Below, piece by piece: positions 12,544 to 23,605 of a stretch of DNA of 64,000 bases. The stretch comes from Gonapodya sp. JEL0774 (taxonomy: Eukaryota; Monoblepharomycota; Monoblepharidomycetes; Monoblepharidales; Gonapodyaceae), in NCBI GenBank assembly GCA_027604505.1, contig JADIIX010000025.1:124001-188000 (forward strand). The letters are read 5' to 3'. The notes below the pieces were generated by a model, which did no database searches, was not told where the DNA came from, and saw only the letters and a list, made by a program, of their open reading frames with translations. Made by a program: the position numbers and the translations under genes. The first letter of the stretch is position 1; every line of letters starts with the position of its first letter.

Positions 12544-14945
12544 ATGAGCATCTCAAACAAACTCGGAATCCAAGACGTCAACTTGTCCGGCAAGAAGGTT
12601 TTCATCAGGTTCGACTGAAAGGGGACCCTCGCGGTCCGGCATTCGTTGTCAACTCTACGTCGGACTTTGTCATTCACGCTCAATCGCCACTCTGTTTCAT
12701 TACTGTCTTTCACATCGCTCTCCATTGTGTCTCTTAGGGTAGACTTCAATGTGCCATTCTCCGATGGAAAGATCACAAACAACCAACGCATTGTCGCTGC
12801 GCTCCCCACGATCAAATACGCTGTTGAACACGGTCAGTATGTCTAGGTAACTAAGATATGGAGCGATCTGTGTCTGGCTTTATTCCAAGGGCCCCTTCCC
12901 TTGCCAAAGGAGTCTGAACGATACTTTTCAGGATCACACAAGGATTGAACGATTTCGAGAACAGATAGGAGAAAAAAGCCCGTGGAAAAGTCCAGTCAGA
13001 AACCCGAATGCAAAACCTCAGCGCGGTTGAAGTGCGCAATTTCATTTGCATGTGTCCCCCCTCCCAAGTGGTTACATCCTCACACATAGGAGATGGAGAG
13101 GCGCTTGACTAGAGCCTCCACGTTACTCTAGCGGCTCACCTTCTTGCAAATCTGCATCCGAATGCGTTTCACATCTTTCCTGACCATACATCCAGGTGCC
13201 AAATCAGTAGTCCTGGCTTCACACCTTGGGCGGCCTGATGGTCAAGTACAGTCCAAGTCCTCTCTAAAGCCCGTCGCGGACGAGGTATCCAAGCTCCTCG
13301 GAAAGCCCGTCACATTTCTTACCGACTGTGTTGGGCCAGAGGTCGAGGCGCGGGTGGCCGCGGCGACTGGTGGGGAAGTCATCCTCCTCGAGAACGTCCG
13401 GTTCCATCTGGAGGAAGAGGGTAGCGTAAAGCTTAAGGACGGGACAAAAGTACGTATTTTGTCTGAACACACAGGGATGTGGGGCTTGGGGTTCCTCGGC
13501 GACTTCTTCGTGGTTCCAGAGTTGACTCATGTTGATGTGCAAGATTCATAAGTACACGGACAACATCAAAGTGGAACCCTATGTTGACATCCTTTCCCCA
13601 TCGACCATTGCACGGAGTTTTCCTTCCCTACCGGTTAACATTCAATTTCGCAACTGAAATTCTTAATGTTCTCTTCCTACCCTTAATCCGTGAATCACTC
13701 CCACCCAACCGCAATTTTCGTCCTCTTGTGTCCCAGAAAACTGCGTCCAAGGAAGAGATCGCAGCATTCAGAAAATCGCTCACCAAACTTGCCGATGTGT
13801 ACGTCAATGACGCGTTTGGGACAGCACACAGGGCTCACAGGTGTGATTATGGACTTAAAGTAGTCGGTGGAAGTCATGCCAATCAGCTGTCTCTCCCTTC
13901 ACTCTCCATGTTTCGCAGCTCCATGGTCGGTGTAGACGTTCCGCAGCGTGCTGCCGGGTTCCTTATGAAGAAGGAGCTTGACTACTTTGCCAAAGCGCTT
14001 GAGAGTCCCGAACGACCTTTCTTGGCGATTCTTGGGGGGTGAGTGGTCGTTGCTGCTCCTAGAATTCGATTTTTTATGGGTCAGGCACTCAGCCGTCCTA
14101 TTTAACGCAGAGCCAAAATTTCGGACAAGATACAGCTCATCAACAATCTCATCGACAAGGTCAACATTCTCATAATCGGCGGTGGCATGGCCTTCACATT
14201 CAAGAAGGTGTTGGAGGACCTCAAGGTTTGTGACGCCCTTCTTATTAAATCCTTTCGGAATCAGAACGTAGTTGCCCTCGCTGATGCTCCAAACTGCTCA
14301 GATCGGGAACTCTTTGTTCGATGCCGAAGGTTCGAAGATTGTCAAGGAGTTGATGGAGAAGGCTAAGGCACGGGGGGTGCAGGTAGTCCTACCGGTGGAC
14401 TATGTCACGGCGGACAAGTTTGCAAAAGACGCGCAAGTCGGAGAGGCAACAGACGAGACTGGGATTCCTGATGGATGGATGGTAGGCACTGTTCCTTGTT
14501 CTCAAGGTGTTCGATGAACTGTTAAGCCGAGGTCGTCCTTGCCGTGATACCACAGGGTCTTGATGTCGGCCCAAAGTCACGAGTTCTGTTCAAGGATGCC
14601 ATACTCTCCGCCAAAACCATCCTCTGGAATGGCCCTGCCGGTGTTTTCGAGTTCGAGAACTTCGAAGCTGGCACGAAGGGCATGCTAGACGCACTCGTCG
14701 AAGTATCTGCTCACGGCGCGACCGTCATCGTGGGCGGTGGAGACACTGCTACAGCTGTTGCCAAGTGGGGTGCCGAGGAAAAGCTCGCACACGTTAGCAC
14801 TGGTGGCGGTGCGAGCTTAGAGCTTTTGGAAGGTGGGTGAATTCATCTGTGGCGTCATTGTTCTCATTCCATAAACGAAACTCTTGACTCTTTGTTGGGT
14901 TCAGGGAAGGCACTCCCTGGTGTGGTAGCATTATCAGACAAGTAG
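12544..14945 (+). CDS. PGK1: Phosphoglycerate kinase
   Basis: This glycolytic enzyme transfers phosphate from 1,3-bisphosphoglycerate to ADP. Exons are 12544-12608, 12738-12832, 13196-13449, 13737-13840, 13919-14038, 14111-14225, 14302-14481, 14556-14832 and 14905-14945. They give 416 residues, the usual length. Signatures include [107 protein letters not shown] and [13 protein letters not shown] followed by [14 protein letters not shown]. All phases agree. Introns 2 (363 nt) and 3 (287 nt) are four to five times longer than most introns here. The gene sits between two divergent glutathione transferase paralogues. Confidence 0.97.
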
Positions 14946-15202
14946 AATCATGGGCATTTTCATTCCCTAGCATGATGTTAAAAACATCACGTAGTTCTTT
15001 TATGACCAACTCAGTGCCGTCGTCAACAAAGTAACTGCAGCGACTTTTGCCTCCCAATAATTGTTGTGTGCAGTCGTACGGATCTGGAGCCGCCTGATCG
15101 GACTCTCCTTTTACTTTTGCGATTCTGGGGCAAGACCTGTAGCAGTACAGCCAGCAAGAACGGTTGAGAAGTCCGGTGCTTTGTAACCGAACTTGTCCAG
15201 TA

Positions 15203-16171
15203 ATGGCTTACACACTGTATTGGGGTCCGCAAAGTGGTGAGATTACCCTTGTTGCTCTGTATGACTTGCAGTTGGAGCCGTTTGTCGATTCGTTTTTCAT
15301 TCCTGTCACCATCGAAAGGTGCTTTCGCCGTAGAAGCGGCACTCGAGCTGAGTGGTGCACAATTTGAGAAAGTTCTTGTTGACGTGGAAAAGCAGGAGGT
15401 GAGTTTTCTTGCTGGTAGGTCCGTGAGAAGTTTCATGTACCTCTAGACGACTTTCCAGAACTTCAGCGATGACTTCAAAGCCTTGAATCCGATGAAGCAA
15501 ATCCCCACATTGAAGGTGAGTATGGTATCAGCACTCTATATTCCGATTCGAAGACCTTTCAAATGCAAACCATGCTCAGCTTCCGGATGGCAGCATTGTA
15601 GGTGCTGTTCTACGCTAATCACCAGTTGCACATTTTGTAACTTACCTGAACACTGGTGATTAGATGACGGAGTCTGCAGCGATACTGCTCTATCTTGCGG
15701 AAGTTTATCCCAACAGGAAGCTTCTGCCTGTATCTGGTGCAGGGAGACCTCTGGCTCTTCGTATTCTGTTCTTCCTGGCTGCCAACCTTTATGAAACGGA
15801 AAGTAGTTCCCTTACATTCTGAAGTATGTAACTGGGATTGCGGTCTAACCACACTAACAATATAGGGTTTGCGCATATACTACCCAGAGCGCTACACATC
15901 ATCCAGTGACTCCTCTGAGATTGAAAATGTGAAAACGGCAGCTGTGAAGCGATTTGAAACCCTGCTGGCGGTGAACGAGACGATGTTCAAGGGACCATAC
16001 GCTCTGGGTGACGAGTTCTCTGTTCTTGATGTCTATGTCTACATGTTGCTGTCGTGGTACCCTGGGGGAGTACAGAAAGTGCTGGACGGATTCCCAAAGC
16101 AGAAACAAATTTTTGAAAAGGTGGATGTGATGCCCCTTGTCACGAAACTGAAAGAAACTTACAAAATGTAA
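15203..16171 (+). CDS. Glutathione S-transferase, copy 2 (one junction non-canonical)
   Basis: This is the paralogue of the gene at 11127-12131, with conserved intron positions: 15203-15236, 15319-15398, 15447-15515, 15580-15597, 15664-about 15802, then the last exon. The N-terminal domain starts MAYTLYWGPQSG and contains NPMKQIPTLK and TESAAILLYL. The C-terminal domain carries GPYALGDEFSVLDVYVYM. At the position where copy 1 has ACT|GTGAGT, this copy reads ACGGAAAGT, so the conserved GT donor is absent. An in-frame alternative joins 15802 to 15888, which keeps RYTSSSD but loses about seven residues. Reading on without splicing meets a stop within eleven codons. The gene may be functional with a shifted junction, or decaying. 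The last codons and stop lie in a 46-nt tandem duplication. Confidence 0.75.
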
Positions 16172-16242
16172 TCATCACGAATAAGATGTGTCTCTAAAAG
16201 AAACTTAGAAAATGTAATCCTGACGAACAATATGTGGCTCTG
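16151..16242 (+). repeat. Imperfect 46-nt tandem duplication at GST copy 2 stop codon
   Basis: Two adjacent copies with a period of 46 bases begin at 16151 and 16197. Both contain AAACTTA, AAAATGTAATC, ACGAA and ATGTG in the same order. The first copy covers the last codons and TAA of the glutathione transferase. The second lies in the 3' flank. Confidence 0.75.
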
Positions 16243-16522
16243 AGTTGAAGGACCAAAATGGAATGCTTGAAATGCAGTGAGGGAACAGTGTTACCCTGGA
16301 CCTGGGACCTTGTGCAACCCCGCCCACTCTCCATCGATTATTATATAAGTGTTTTTGATTTGAATGCAACACGCTCCCTCATTCACGTCGCTCCCGGAAG
16401 GGCGGCTGGAATCAAGTGTCGGTAGAAACACGAACAATTTTTCAATTTTCACCAAAACATGCCCAGAGTAAAATCAAAGATGGACGTCGCACTTTCACGG
16501 TAATTAGTTGAAATAGTTTTGG
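16172..16522. other. Intergenic region upstream of methyltransferase
   Basis: This contains the second copy of the 46-nt duplication and the candidate GC/TATA element. No gene was seen. Confidence 0.4.
16317..16348 (+). promoter_or_regulatory. Candidate GC-box plus TATA element
   Basis: ACCCCGCCCACT at 16317-16328 is followed by TATATAA at 16342-16348, about 175 bases before the methyltransferase ATG at 16523. The pairing resembles a core promoter. It is inferred from sequence only. Confidence 0.35.
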
Positions 16523-17600
16523 ATGGGGGTGGGTGACGAACAAGCAATGAACGCAACTTCATCCGTAAACGACCGCAAAACCCGATTTGATTCGGAAGCT
16601 GCGCAATGGGACTCGGCGAAACCATACTTGATTCCGTGGGCGGATGACGCAGCGAAGACCTTGTTGGTGAGTGACTGGGCATGCAAATCTCCCATTGATG
16701 GACTCACACAAATGAACTGTCTCTCGTCATTTCGGGATGGCTGAATTCTCTGAATGGGCAACTTGAAACATGAAAGTCGTACCTCCCAAAATCCTCCACG
16801 CCTCTTGTGGGCATGGAGCTTGGCTGCGGAACGGGATTGGTCTCCCAGCGGGTCCTGAAATCCGTCGATCCTCGTGTTTCCTTCATCCTGGGCGTGGATG
16901 CTAGTCAGGGCATGATCAGTGCTTTCAACGCCAAAGCGAAAGCGCTGGCACTAGATGGTGGACTCGTCGGGCCCGACGAGGACCTTTCACTGGCAACTCC
17001 ACCGACCGGAATGTATGCGGTCTACTGTATGATTGAGGATGAGACTTCTCTACCCGCGAGCATAGCAGCCACACGGTTTGCGAACATTTTACCTCAACAT
17101 GAATTTGATTTTGTCGTCTCACACATCACGTGGCACCATATTAAAGACTCCTTCGGAATGGCGAAGCAGATATTCCGTATTCTTAAACCGGGAGGTGTGT
17201 TTGTAATAATCGATGTAAGTAAGCTGTGTTATCCGGCGATGTTCTGATGGTTCAATGTTCATTCCCGAACACACCACGCAATACTCAAGTATGAAAAATC
17301 CGACTATTCAATCGAGTTTCACCCTCCTTCCGGACGAACTGAGGTGGAGCATCTTTGGGGATTCTCAAAGACAGAGCTTCAGGAGCACCTAAATCAGGCA
17401 GGATTTGTGGACATTGAGTCTCGAGATGTCCTCAAATTTGAAAGAACAGGGAAGGAAGATGGAATCACTCGTAATGTGAGTTGTGGCTCTGCTTAGTGAG
17501 GGTGCTGCACCAAATGGTGTGAGAAATGGTCTGCATAATCTGAACTTTTCCCTCGTGGCATCAGTTTACCTTCATATCCGTGAAGGGGGCGAAACCTTGA
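16523..17600 (+). CDS. Class I SAM-dependent methyltransferase
   Basis: Exons are 16523-16666, 16777-17214, 17290-17475 and 17565-17600, giving 267 residues. The family N-terminus DRKTRFDSEAAQWDS is followed by motif I, ELGCGTG, at about residues 62-68. The acidic motif II lies in ILGVDASQGM. A post-motif segment reads FDFVVSHITWHHI, and ILKPGGVFVIID follows. The tiny last exon reads FTFISVKGAKP and then a stop. This resembles the usual C-terminal strand of type-11/YjhP-like methyltransferases and argues for splicing at 17475 rather than reading on to a nearby TAG. The substrate cannot be told from sequence. The gene is convergent with the peroxiredoxin-like pair. Confidence 0.82.
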
Positions 17601-17723
17601 AGAATAGAATAGAGAGTGATGCATCAAAAGTCAAACGCTGTGCTGCCGTTGCGAACATGGGTTGTCTGATATGCTTGCTATCAATGCTACAGTGCTAATC
17701 TTCCGTTATGTAATATCAAACCT

Positions 17724-19154
17724 CTACTGATTGTTGCATCCTATGGCTGAAGCACGGCGGGACTTGGTTTCAGTTCTTTGTGATAGGCTTGCTTTATCTC
17801 TATCTGCCGATGATGCACCTGACACGGCGACTGAGTGCCGTCGTGACCTCGGAGCGTTCGGCGTGCCCGGTTGTGTCGTGTCACCCCTTTCTCTCGCTAG
17901 GTGCTGGATAATTGCGACAGCAGCAAGCTTCAAAGAGCTTTCCTTTGTGAAGCTGTCGACTCCGATGTACGAATTAATGATTCGACCGCATCTCGTTCCA
18001 GTTTCCAAATCAATCTCTGCCGCAATAACGTAACAAGCGGCAACAGATTCAGTGGCCTCCCCTAACAAACAGCAAGGTGGATCTCAGATCAAAACCTGTG
18101 CGACTATATACGAGTAGCTGATTTGCTTTCTTACCACGTTTTACCCTTTGAGCGCTGTCTCGATGCCACGACTAAGAGTTCCTCAAGGAAGATTTGAATC
18201 ACGACAGGAGTGATGAAAATGTCTGCCAAGCATTATTTTACCTGGTGAGCAGATCCATAGAGTCGAGCAACCTCAAGACCCGGATCGGGCACGAAAACCA
18301 TGGAGTGCTTTGATTTGCCTTCGATGTCTCGAGTCCGTTCGACACTTTCAGGTGACACAAAAACAACCTCGCATGAAGAAGGAAACTTTTTGTAGATTTT
18401 GTGAAGAGTGCGCGCTTTGACTAACCAAATTTTCCATGTCAGTACCATTCTGGACAAGGTCTGAAAATATCAAAAGTGTTTACTTACCTTCATCGTTGAA
18501 CGGACACCAATTACCGTGCCAAAGATTCAAAATAACAAAAGACTTCTTCTCCAGTGTGGAATACAATGTGAATGGTTGGCCCTTCGTTGTGATACACTCA
18601 AAATTTGGAGCAACATCCCCGTTCATTTTCCCGTTCAGCTTTGATTGCAATTTTCCTGATAATGAGGAGAGTGAGGCATCAGGGCTTGTATCAATTGCGT
18701 CCAAGATTCGAGGAGCCTGGCTCGGTGTTTCCGTGGGGGGGATGAAGAGGCGAGGTTCTGACGGTTCGTCATAAATGACTGAGTTCGATATACCCGAGAG
18801 GATAGAGTTGACCTCCACGTCCACAAAAGAGCCGGAGTTGGACCTGAGTTTAACCAAGCGTGGCGTAAGAAATGATGCGCTCTTTTCCAGATTTGCCACG
18901 GAAGAGATGTCTCCGGAGCTTCTGGCTTCGGATATAGATGCCCTCGGTTGTCGTTGCAGCTGCATGGGAATAGCCACCTTCTCATCGTTTGTTGAATGTC
19001 TAAAATGAATACCTGCTGACGCTGAATCTTGGCTTGGGCGGTTTGAACCTGCTTGCGATGAATAAACCGAGCTTCCTGGATTTGGATGGATGAAGCTGAC
19101 ACTCTTTCGCCTTGCAATTGGAGGAATGGCCTCGGGCGCTGGTAACTCGGACAT
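17724..19154 (-). CDS. Peroxiredoxin-like protein A (AhpC/TSA-related), second Cys replaced
   Basis: This is a thioredoxin-fold, AhpC/TSA-related protein on the minus strand. Proposed exons are 19154-18488, 18420-18242, 18171-18135 and 18061-17724, about 406 residues. The first about 175 residues are low-complexity and Ser-rich. The fold begins NGDVAPNFECITTKG and continues ILNLWHGNWCPFND, then VVFVSPESVERTRDIEG and FVPDPGLEVARLYG. The C-terminal part reads YVIAAEIDLETGTRCGR. In its neighbour the active site is WCPFC. Here it is WCPFN, so one of the two cysteines is missing. The third exon is weakly supported and lacks the segment the paralogue carries there. The gene may be specialised or decaying. 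Confidence 0.65.
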
Positions 19155-19317
19155 TTGCCAGAATATGCAACGGGAACTGTGGGCAAAATGGGTGCCTTGT
19201 GGTGTGAAACTTGTGGGTGCTGTGAGGGATCCACAACCGATCAGGCGAGTCACAGAACCCCGGACTTGTTACAGATGCGAAGCACTTGGAGCGACAAGGT
19301 GTTCTTTTGTTGATAGT

Positions 19318-20517
19318 TTATTGGATTTTGCATTTCGTATTACTTCTCCTTCCAGAGTGAGATCTATTACTGAGCACACTGTCCGCAGATGATTGGGGAG
19401 TTTCAGCAAAGCGCCGAATTCTATAATGGTTAACCATTGCCCTGACTGCAACCTCCAATGACTCCCGTTTGGTGAAATCTGTGCCCATGAAGGAATGTAT
19501 TATTCTACCTTGAATCTCGCCAGTTTCTGGACTACGCTCTGATGCAATGACGTATGTGCCAGCCAAGGGAATTCGTGTGTCTTCTGAGAAACCATTGGCA
19601 CGGCGTTTGAGGTTCCCACTTCAAAAGCAAGGACTGGTAGCCCAGTGACGTACCTTCTTCATAATAATCTGTCCACTGTATTTGCAGTTTTGCCGCGAAA
19701 ATATCCTCACGGATCGGTTTGGGAACCTGGTCAATGTGTAGTTTCGTCGACAATGTTTCCTTCAGCTAGTTCTGGGAATCGCAGACCCACCCAGAATCCA
19801 ACTCTGTATAAATTACAGATAGCAAGCTTCGGATCTGGAAGAAACACCAACCGAGAGTTGCCTCGATCAAGCTCCTTTGTCTTCTCGGCATTTTGCGGGG
19901 ATATGAAAAGAACTGTGCATCCCTCACTCCTCACGTCCTTCAATGCCTTCTCCACAGACTTTATCTGAACTAAACATTTAACGAGTCACCGCATGTCGGA
20001 GAGGTACTTTGTACACGTGGATTCGACACTTCGAAGTCTCACTTTGACAAAAAGGGCACCAGTTTCCCCTCCAGAAATTCATCATCACGTAGGGCACTCT
20101 GGCTAACTCTTCGTTCAGAGAGAACACCGCTCCCCTGACGCTTGTGAGTTTGAAGTTCGGGGCGACGTCCCCGGTCATTTTGGCTGTTCTCAGAGGACCA
20201 TCCTCCTCCAAGGACAGTGCTTCTGGAAAACCTTGAAACGTTGAAGATAGTTCTGGCGAGCATACACTTGGAATAACCTCCTCGAATATCTTCTTTCGGG
20301 TCTGCAGAAGCTCGTCTGTGGTTGCTCGATCCAGATCTGCCAGTTTTTGCAGCAACAAGTCAGGCTCCCTCGAATTGGTGTGCTCAGCTGTGAGGTTGTG
20401 ACGAGTTTCTGGTGACACTCCTGGGGACGTAGCCAAGTAGGGGGACAGATCGTATGGGGTCTCGCCCGCCAACGAATGGTTAGACGACTTGACAAGTTCC
20501 GGGAAGCTGGGGTCCAT
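19318..20517 (-). CDS. Peroxiredoxin-like protein B (AhpC/TSA-related), WCPFC active site
   Basis: This is the tandem paralogue of gene A, transcribed the same way with 163 bases between them. Exons 20517-20043, 19969-19791, 19726-19654 and 19583-19318 give 330 residues with all phases consistent. Family signatures are TGDVAPNFKLTSVRG, VMMNFWRGNWCPFCQ (candidate peroxidatic and resolving cysteines at about residues 154 and 157), TVLFISPQNAEKT, FLPDPKLAICNLYRVGF, VPKPIREDIF and IPLAGTYVIASE. The ATG at 20517 is the first in frame. An acceptor-like TGTGCAG just upstream leaves open a further 5' exon. The likely role is peroxide or thiol metabolism. The actual substrate is unknown. Confidence 0.78.
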
Positions 20518-20704
20518 TTGAATTTCAATGGCTGCACACAAAGCGAGAAGGACAATAACTCATGGGTGGTGTGATCAGGACGAAGGTTTGCGAAGCTGCA
20601 TCGAGTCTCCCAACACGCGGCTTCGCACAATGCACACCCGGCATTGATCATCCGTCATTAGAGTTCTTACATAAAAGTTTCGATGGTGGTCCTAAGAGTC
20701 CGTG

Positions 20705-22767
20705 TTATAACTCGTGACCATTCTCCCCTTGCTTCCCATACTGTCTGGCACTATTCAGAAGTTCTCTGGTGGCCCCGGTATCGACTATCCCAGGCAATCC
20801 CTTACCTCCTCCCACACTTCCAAAGACTCCCTTCTCTAAACCATCAACTACCTTCACCAGAACCACGTTTTCGAGAGCGCTCACCGTCTCCGTGAACGCG
20901 GTACGTATCTCGCGCTCGTGTGGGGACGAACCACCAGGAATAACTGCTCCGCATCGATTCACAGCACTGGCAACATCCTCGAGTGCAGCAGAAACAGCAG
21001 ACGCTACGTGGGGTGCAAGGGAAATAAAAGCTAGGTGGCGAAGGTGGTTATAGAGCCCAAAGAACAAGTTATGGAGAGCAGTTGGGAGCGGATACTCTTC
21101 AGCGTTTGGAGTTGATGTTGCACTACCACGGGGAAGCAGGAACTCAGGTCCATCACGGTCAATTGCCTCCACAAGAACTCGAGCGCCAGAACGGATGTTC
21201 CGTTCAACAACTTCCCCTACTCGTGCCTCCCATAATGCACCAGTTATTGTCCGGAGATCACATCCGACCCGGGCAAGGGACACACCGAGATACGCTGCGT
21301 GCGTGTAGAGTGATGCAAGATGTGAAATGTCTGAAATTATGGGAAGGTGCTGCTGGAGGTGGGTGAGGAAGTGGGACGTAAACAAGGTGAGAAACGAGGG
21401 GAGAATTGCGGGGAGGGTTGCGGAAGTAGAGGTCGAGTGTATTGGGGCGACTGCCGCACCCGAGTCCGGGAAAATGGCCCGATATTGCGCAACAGTGTCC
21501 ATAATCTCGTCCCTCGCCACATCCACGTATCGTCGAACCGCATTCACTGCACCCTGTTCGTCTCTCGGCTCGTGTTCTTCGTCCACCCGCTCTGCGAACC
21601 GATGCCACCGGCCGGCGAGCCACGCCGAGCGAAGAGCGTGTTCGGGGAGCGCGGAAGAGCGGCGTAGGTGGCCGACGAGGCGGATGGAAGTTGCGAGAGG
21701 TGTGGGGTGGCGGAAGGTATCGAGAAGTTGTAGAATGGTGGTTTGGGAAAGGGTGGACACCTGACGAGTTGACGGGACGATCGAAAAGTAAGGTGGAGAT
21801 TGAAAGAGAGGCTCGAAAACAGTGGTAATATAAAGAGGCTCCGTCGAAATTGCGCTTGCTCCCCAGGCTCGCTCACCTCCTCGGCGATTTGTCGAACGAC
21901 TTTCGAGTCGGGTGCTCTCAATCTAATTCTTTCCACATGCTGCTGTAAATCCAAAGCCTCGTCGTAATGGCCGTTCCGCGCTAAGGTCTGGAGCAGCTGC
22001 GGCGCCTCAAGTAAATCCAAAAGCATTGGAAGGTGATCCAAGACTAACCCAGCCCGCTCACGCTGTGCTGTGAGGCCGGGACATTTCTCGAGGAAGTCAC
22101 CAATAGAGGACGAGATGGAGTCCAAGGTGTTGGGCAAACGGTCGAGTGCTGCTGTTATCCCTTGAAGAGTATTTCCTACAGACTTGGTGGCCTCGCTCGC
22201 AGACAAAATGGCGGGGTAATCGAGATATGCGAGCTCAGCAAGCTGCGATGAAAGTTGAGCGTGGCGGGAAGCGAGATTTGCGGGCTCCGCGGGGAGTGCA
22301 GAGAGCGGGGTTGACAGCAGGTGGTCCACTTTGTACAAATGCAACAACGGATTCAGACAACCCGGAATTCGTGTATGAATATCCGCAGGGTAGCAAAACT
22401 AGACCGACAACTTACAGAAAGTTATGTACTCCTTCTGCGAGAGAAGCTCTTTGCTCAAGACGAGCCCTCCACCCCCCATAGCTATTGTATTGTAGGGCGA
22501 TGGCGTTTCCAGAAGCATGGCCAGGAGAGCGTCATTCTGAGCTAATGATTGCGGTGGCCCTCTCTCGACTACCTGGGTATGTTCAGGCACCGTTACCGGA
22601 GTTTCTGGATACAAATGTCCGCCAAAAGACGACAACCTCAGATCCTCCGTATCCCGCGATCGATGTGGGGATTTGAGCGCGGAATCCAATCCTGAATCGA
22701 CTCCTACATCGGACGCAATAGTAGCAGCTGAATGAAGATCCGCCACAGAAAGTGAGTGGTGATTCAT
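20705..22767 (-). CDS. COG8: Conserved oligomeric Golgi complex subunit 8 (Dor1 family)
   Basis: COG8 is a lobe B subunit of the COG tether needed for intra-Golgi retrograde vesicle traffic. Exons are 22767-22416, 22328-21877 and 21760-20705, giving 619 residues. The joined sequence reads EYITFLDHLLSTPLSALPAE, matching the Dor1 N-terminal motif (YLxxLLSxSLSxLxxEP). Other matches are VLDHLPMLLDLLEAPQLLQT, NGHYDEALDLQQHVERI, RLVGHLRRSSALPEHALR and YRAIFPDSG. The central segment GVSLARVGCDLRTI is also conserved. The first about 115 residues are a Ser-rich extension. The order and spacing of these blocks fit COG8 rather than other COG subunits. Confidence 0.88.
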
Positions 22768-23605
22768 ATTTTACGGGAGCTGGGGGGTGACGTGGGGAGG
22801 TGGGGGAACCAGGGGAAGCCGGATTCATACATGACATCCACCCCTGCCAATTTCGCGTGGGGTCAGCTGGCTTTCATATTCATACAATTTAATTCGGCGG
22901 TACGACACGTGGAAACATCTGCATAAATAGAGCGTAGGAATGATTTGGATAATTTGGTGTGCACGCATGGCCCGAACCAAGCTTTCAATTGAGGGTTTGG
23001 AAATCTTGAGTGTGTGGTTTAATCGGAATCGACAATAGGTATCATGATGAGAACTGAGGTTCAGCGTGGCTCTTGGCGACTTCCCTCTAGTGCAGCAGTG
23101 GCCAGTCGTGAACGACCTGGAGGAGGATTAGAAGATGGCCCAGGAACACAAAACACTATGCTGCAGAGATGTGGGCCCTGCAGACTGTAGAGGCCAGCCA
23201 GAGTGAAGTGAAATCCTGGCAGCCAACCCTGTCAACGTTGTGCGTGTGGGGTGTGCAACAAAATCACACCTTCAAAGTAGTGCCTGAATGTTTGCAACTT
23301 GAGAGTAGAACTCTTACGAAAATGGGTTTAATGGAGAACCTGGCCATCAACTTGAAGTATCCAGTGTGGAAGTTTCAGTATTCCGAGGTCACAATCCCTC
23401 TCATAGATTATTAGTAAGCGATATTGAAGAAAAGCTGTGGAAATAGAGAGCTAACAGCTGAACGACACCTCCTTCTCAACTTCTTTGACTCTTTGATCTT
23501 GGCACAAGTCATCTCAGATTTGCGGATACAGCGCATTGCATCTGCCGCTGACACAATTCTGACTGTTCCGTCAAATACACTCGCCTCTACTCTAGTGGCT
23601 AGACG
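22768..23605. other. Intergenic region, 838 bp
   Basis: This is the divergent region between COG8 and the first CRAL-TRIO gene, the longest gene-free stretch in the window. It contains a 25-nt segment (22851-22875) identical to part of the RFT1 first exon. Otherwise only short spurious frames were seen. Confidence 0.5.
22851..22875 (+). repeat. 25-nt segment identical to RFT1 exon 1 (2675-2699)
   Basis: Positions 22851-22875 match 2675-2699 base for base, in the same orientation. The flanks diverge at once on both sides. In RFT1 the segment is coding. Here it is intergenic. Confidence 0.8.

Noticed and set aside
12833-13195. A hidden exon or snoRNA in the long PGK intron.
   Set aside because: The flanking exons join directly as [17 protein letters not shown]. 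No box C/D or H/ACA pair could be made out.
20769-21764. Several plus-strand frames of 90-145 residues opposite COG8.
   Set aside because: They are shadows of the GC-rich COG8 coding sequence and lack any family signature.
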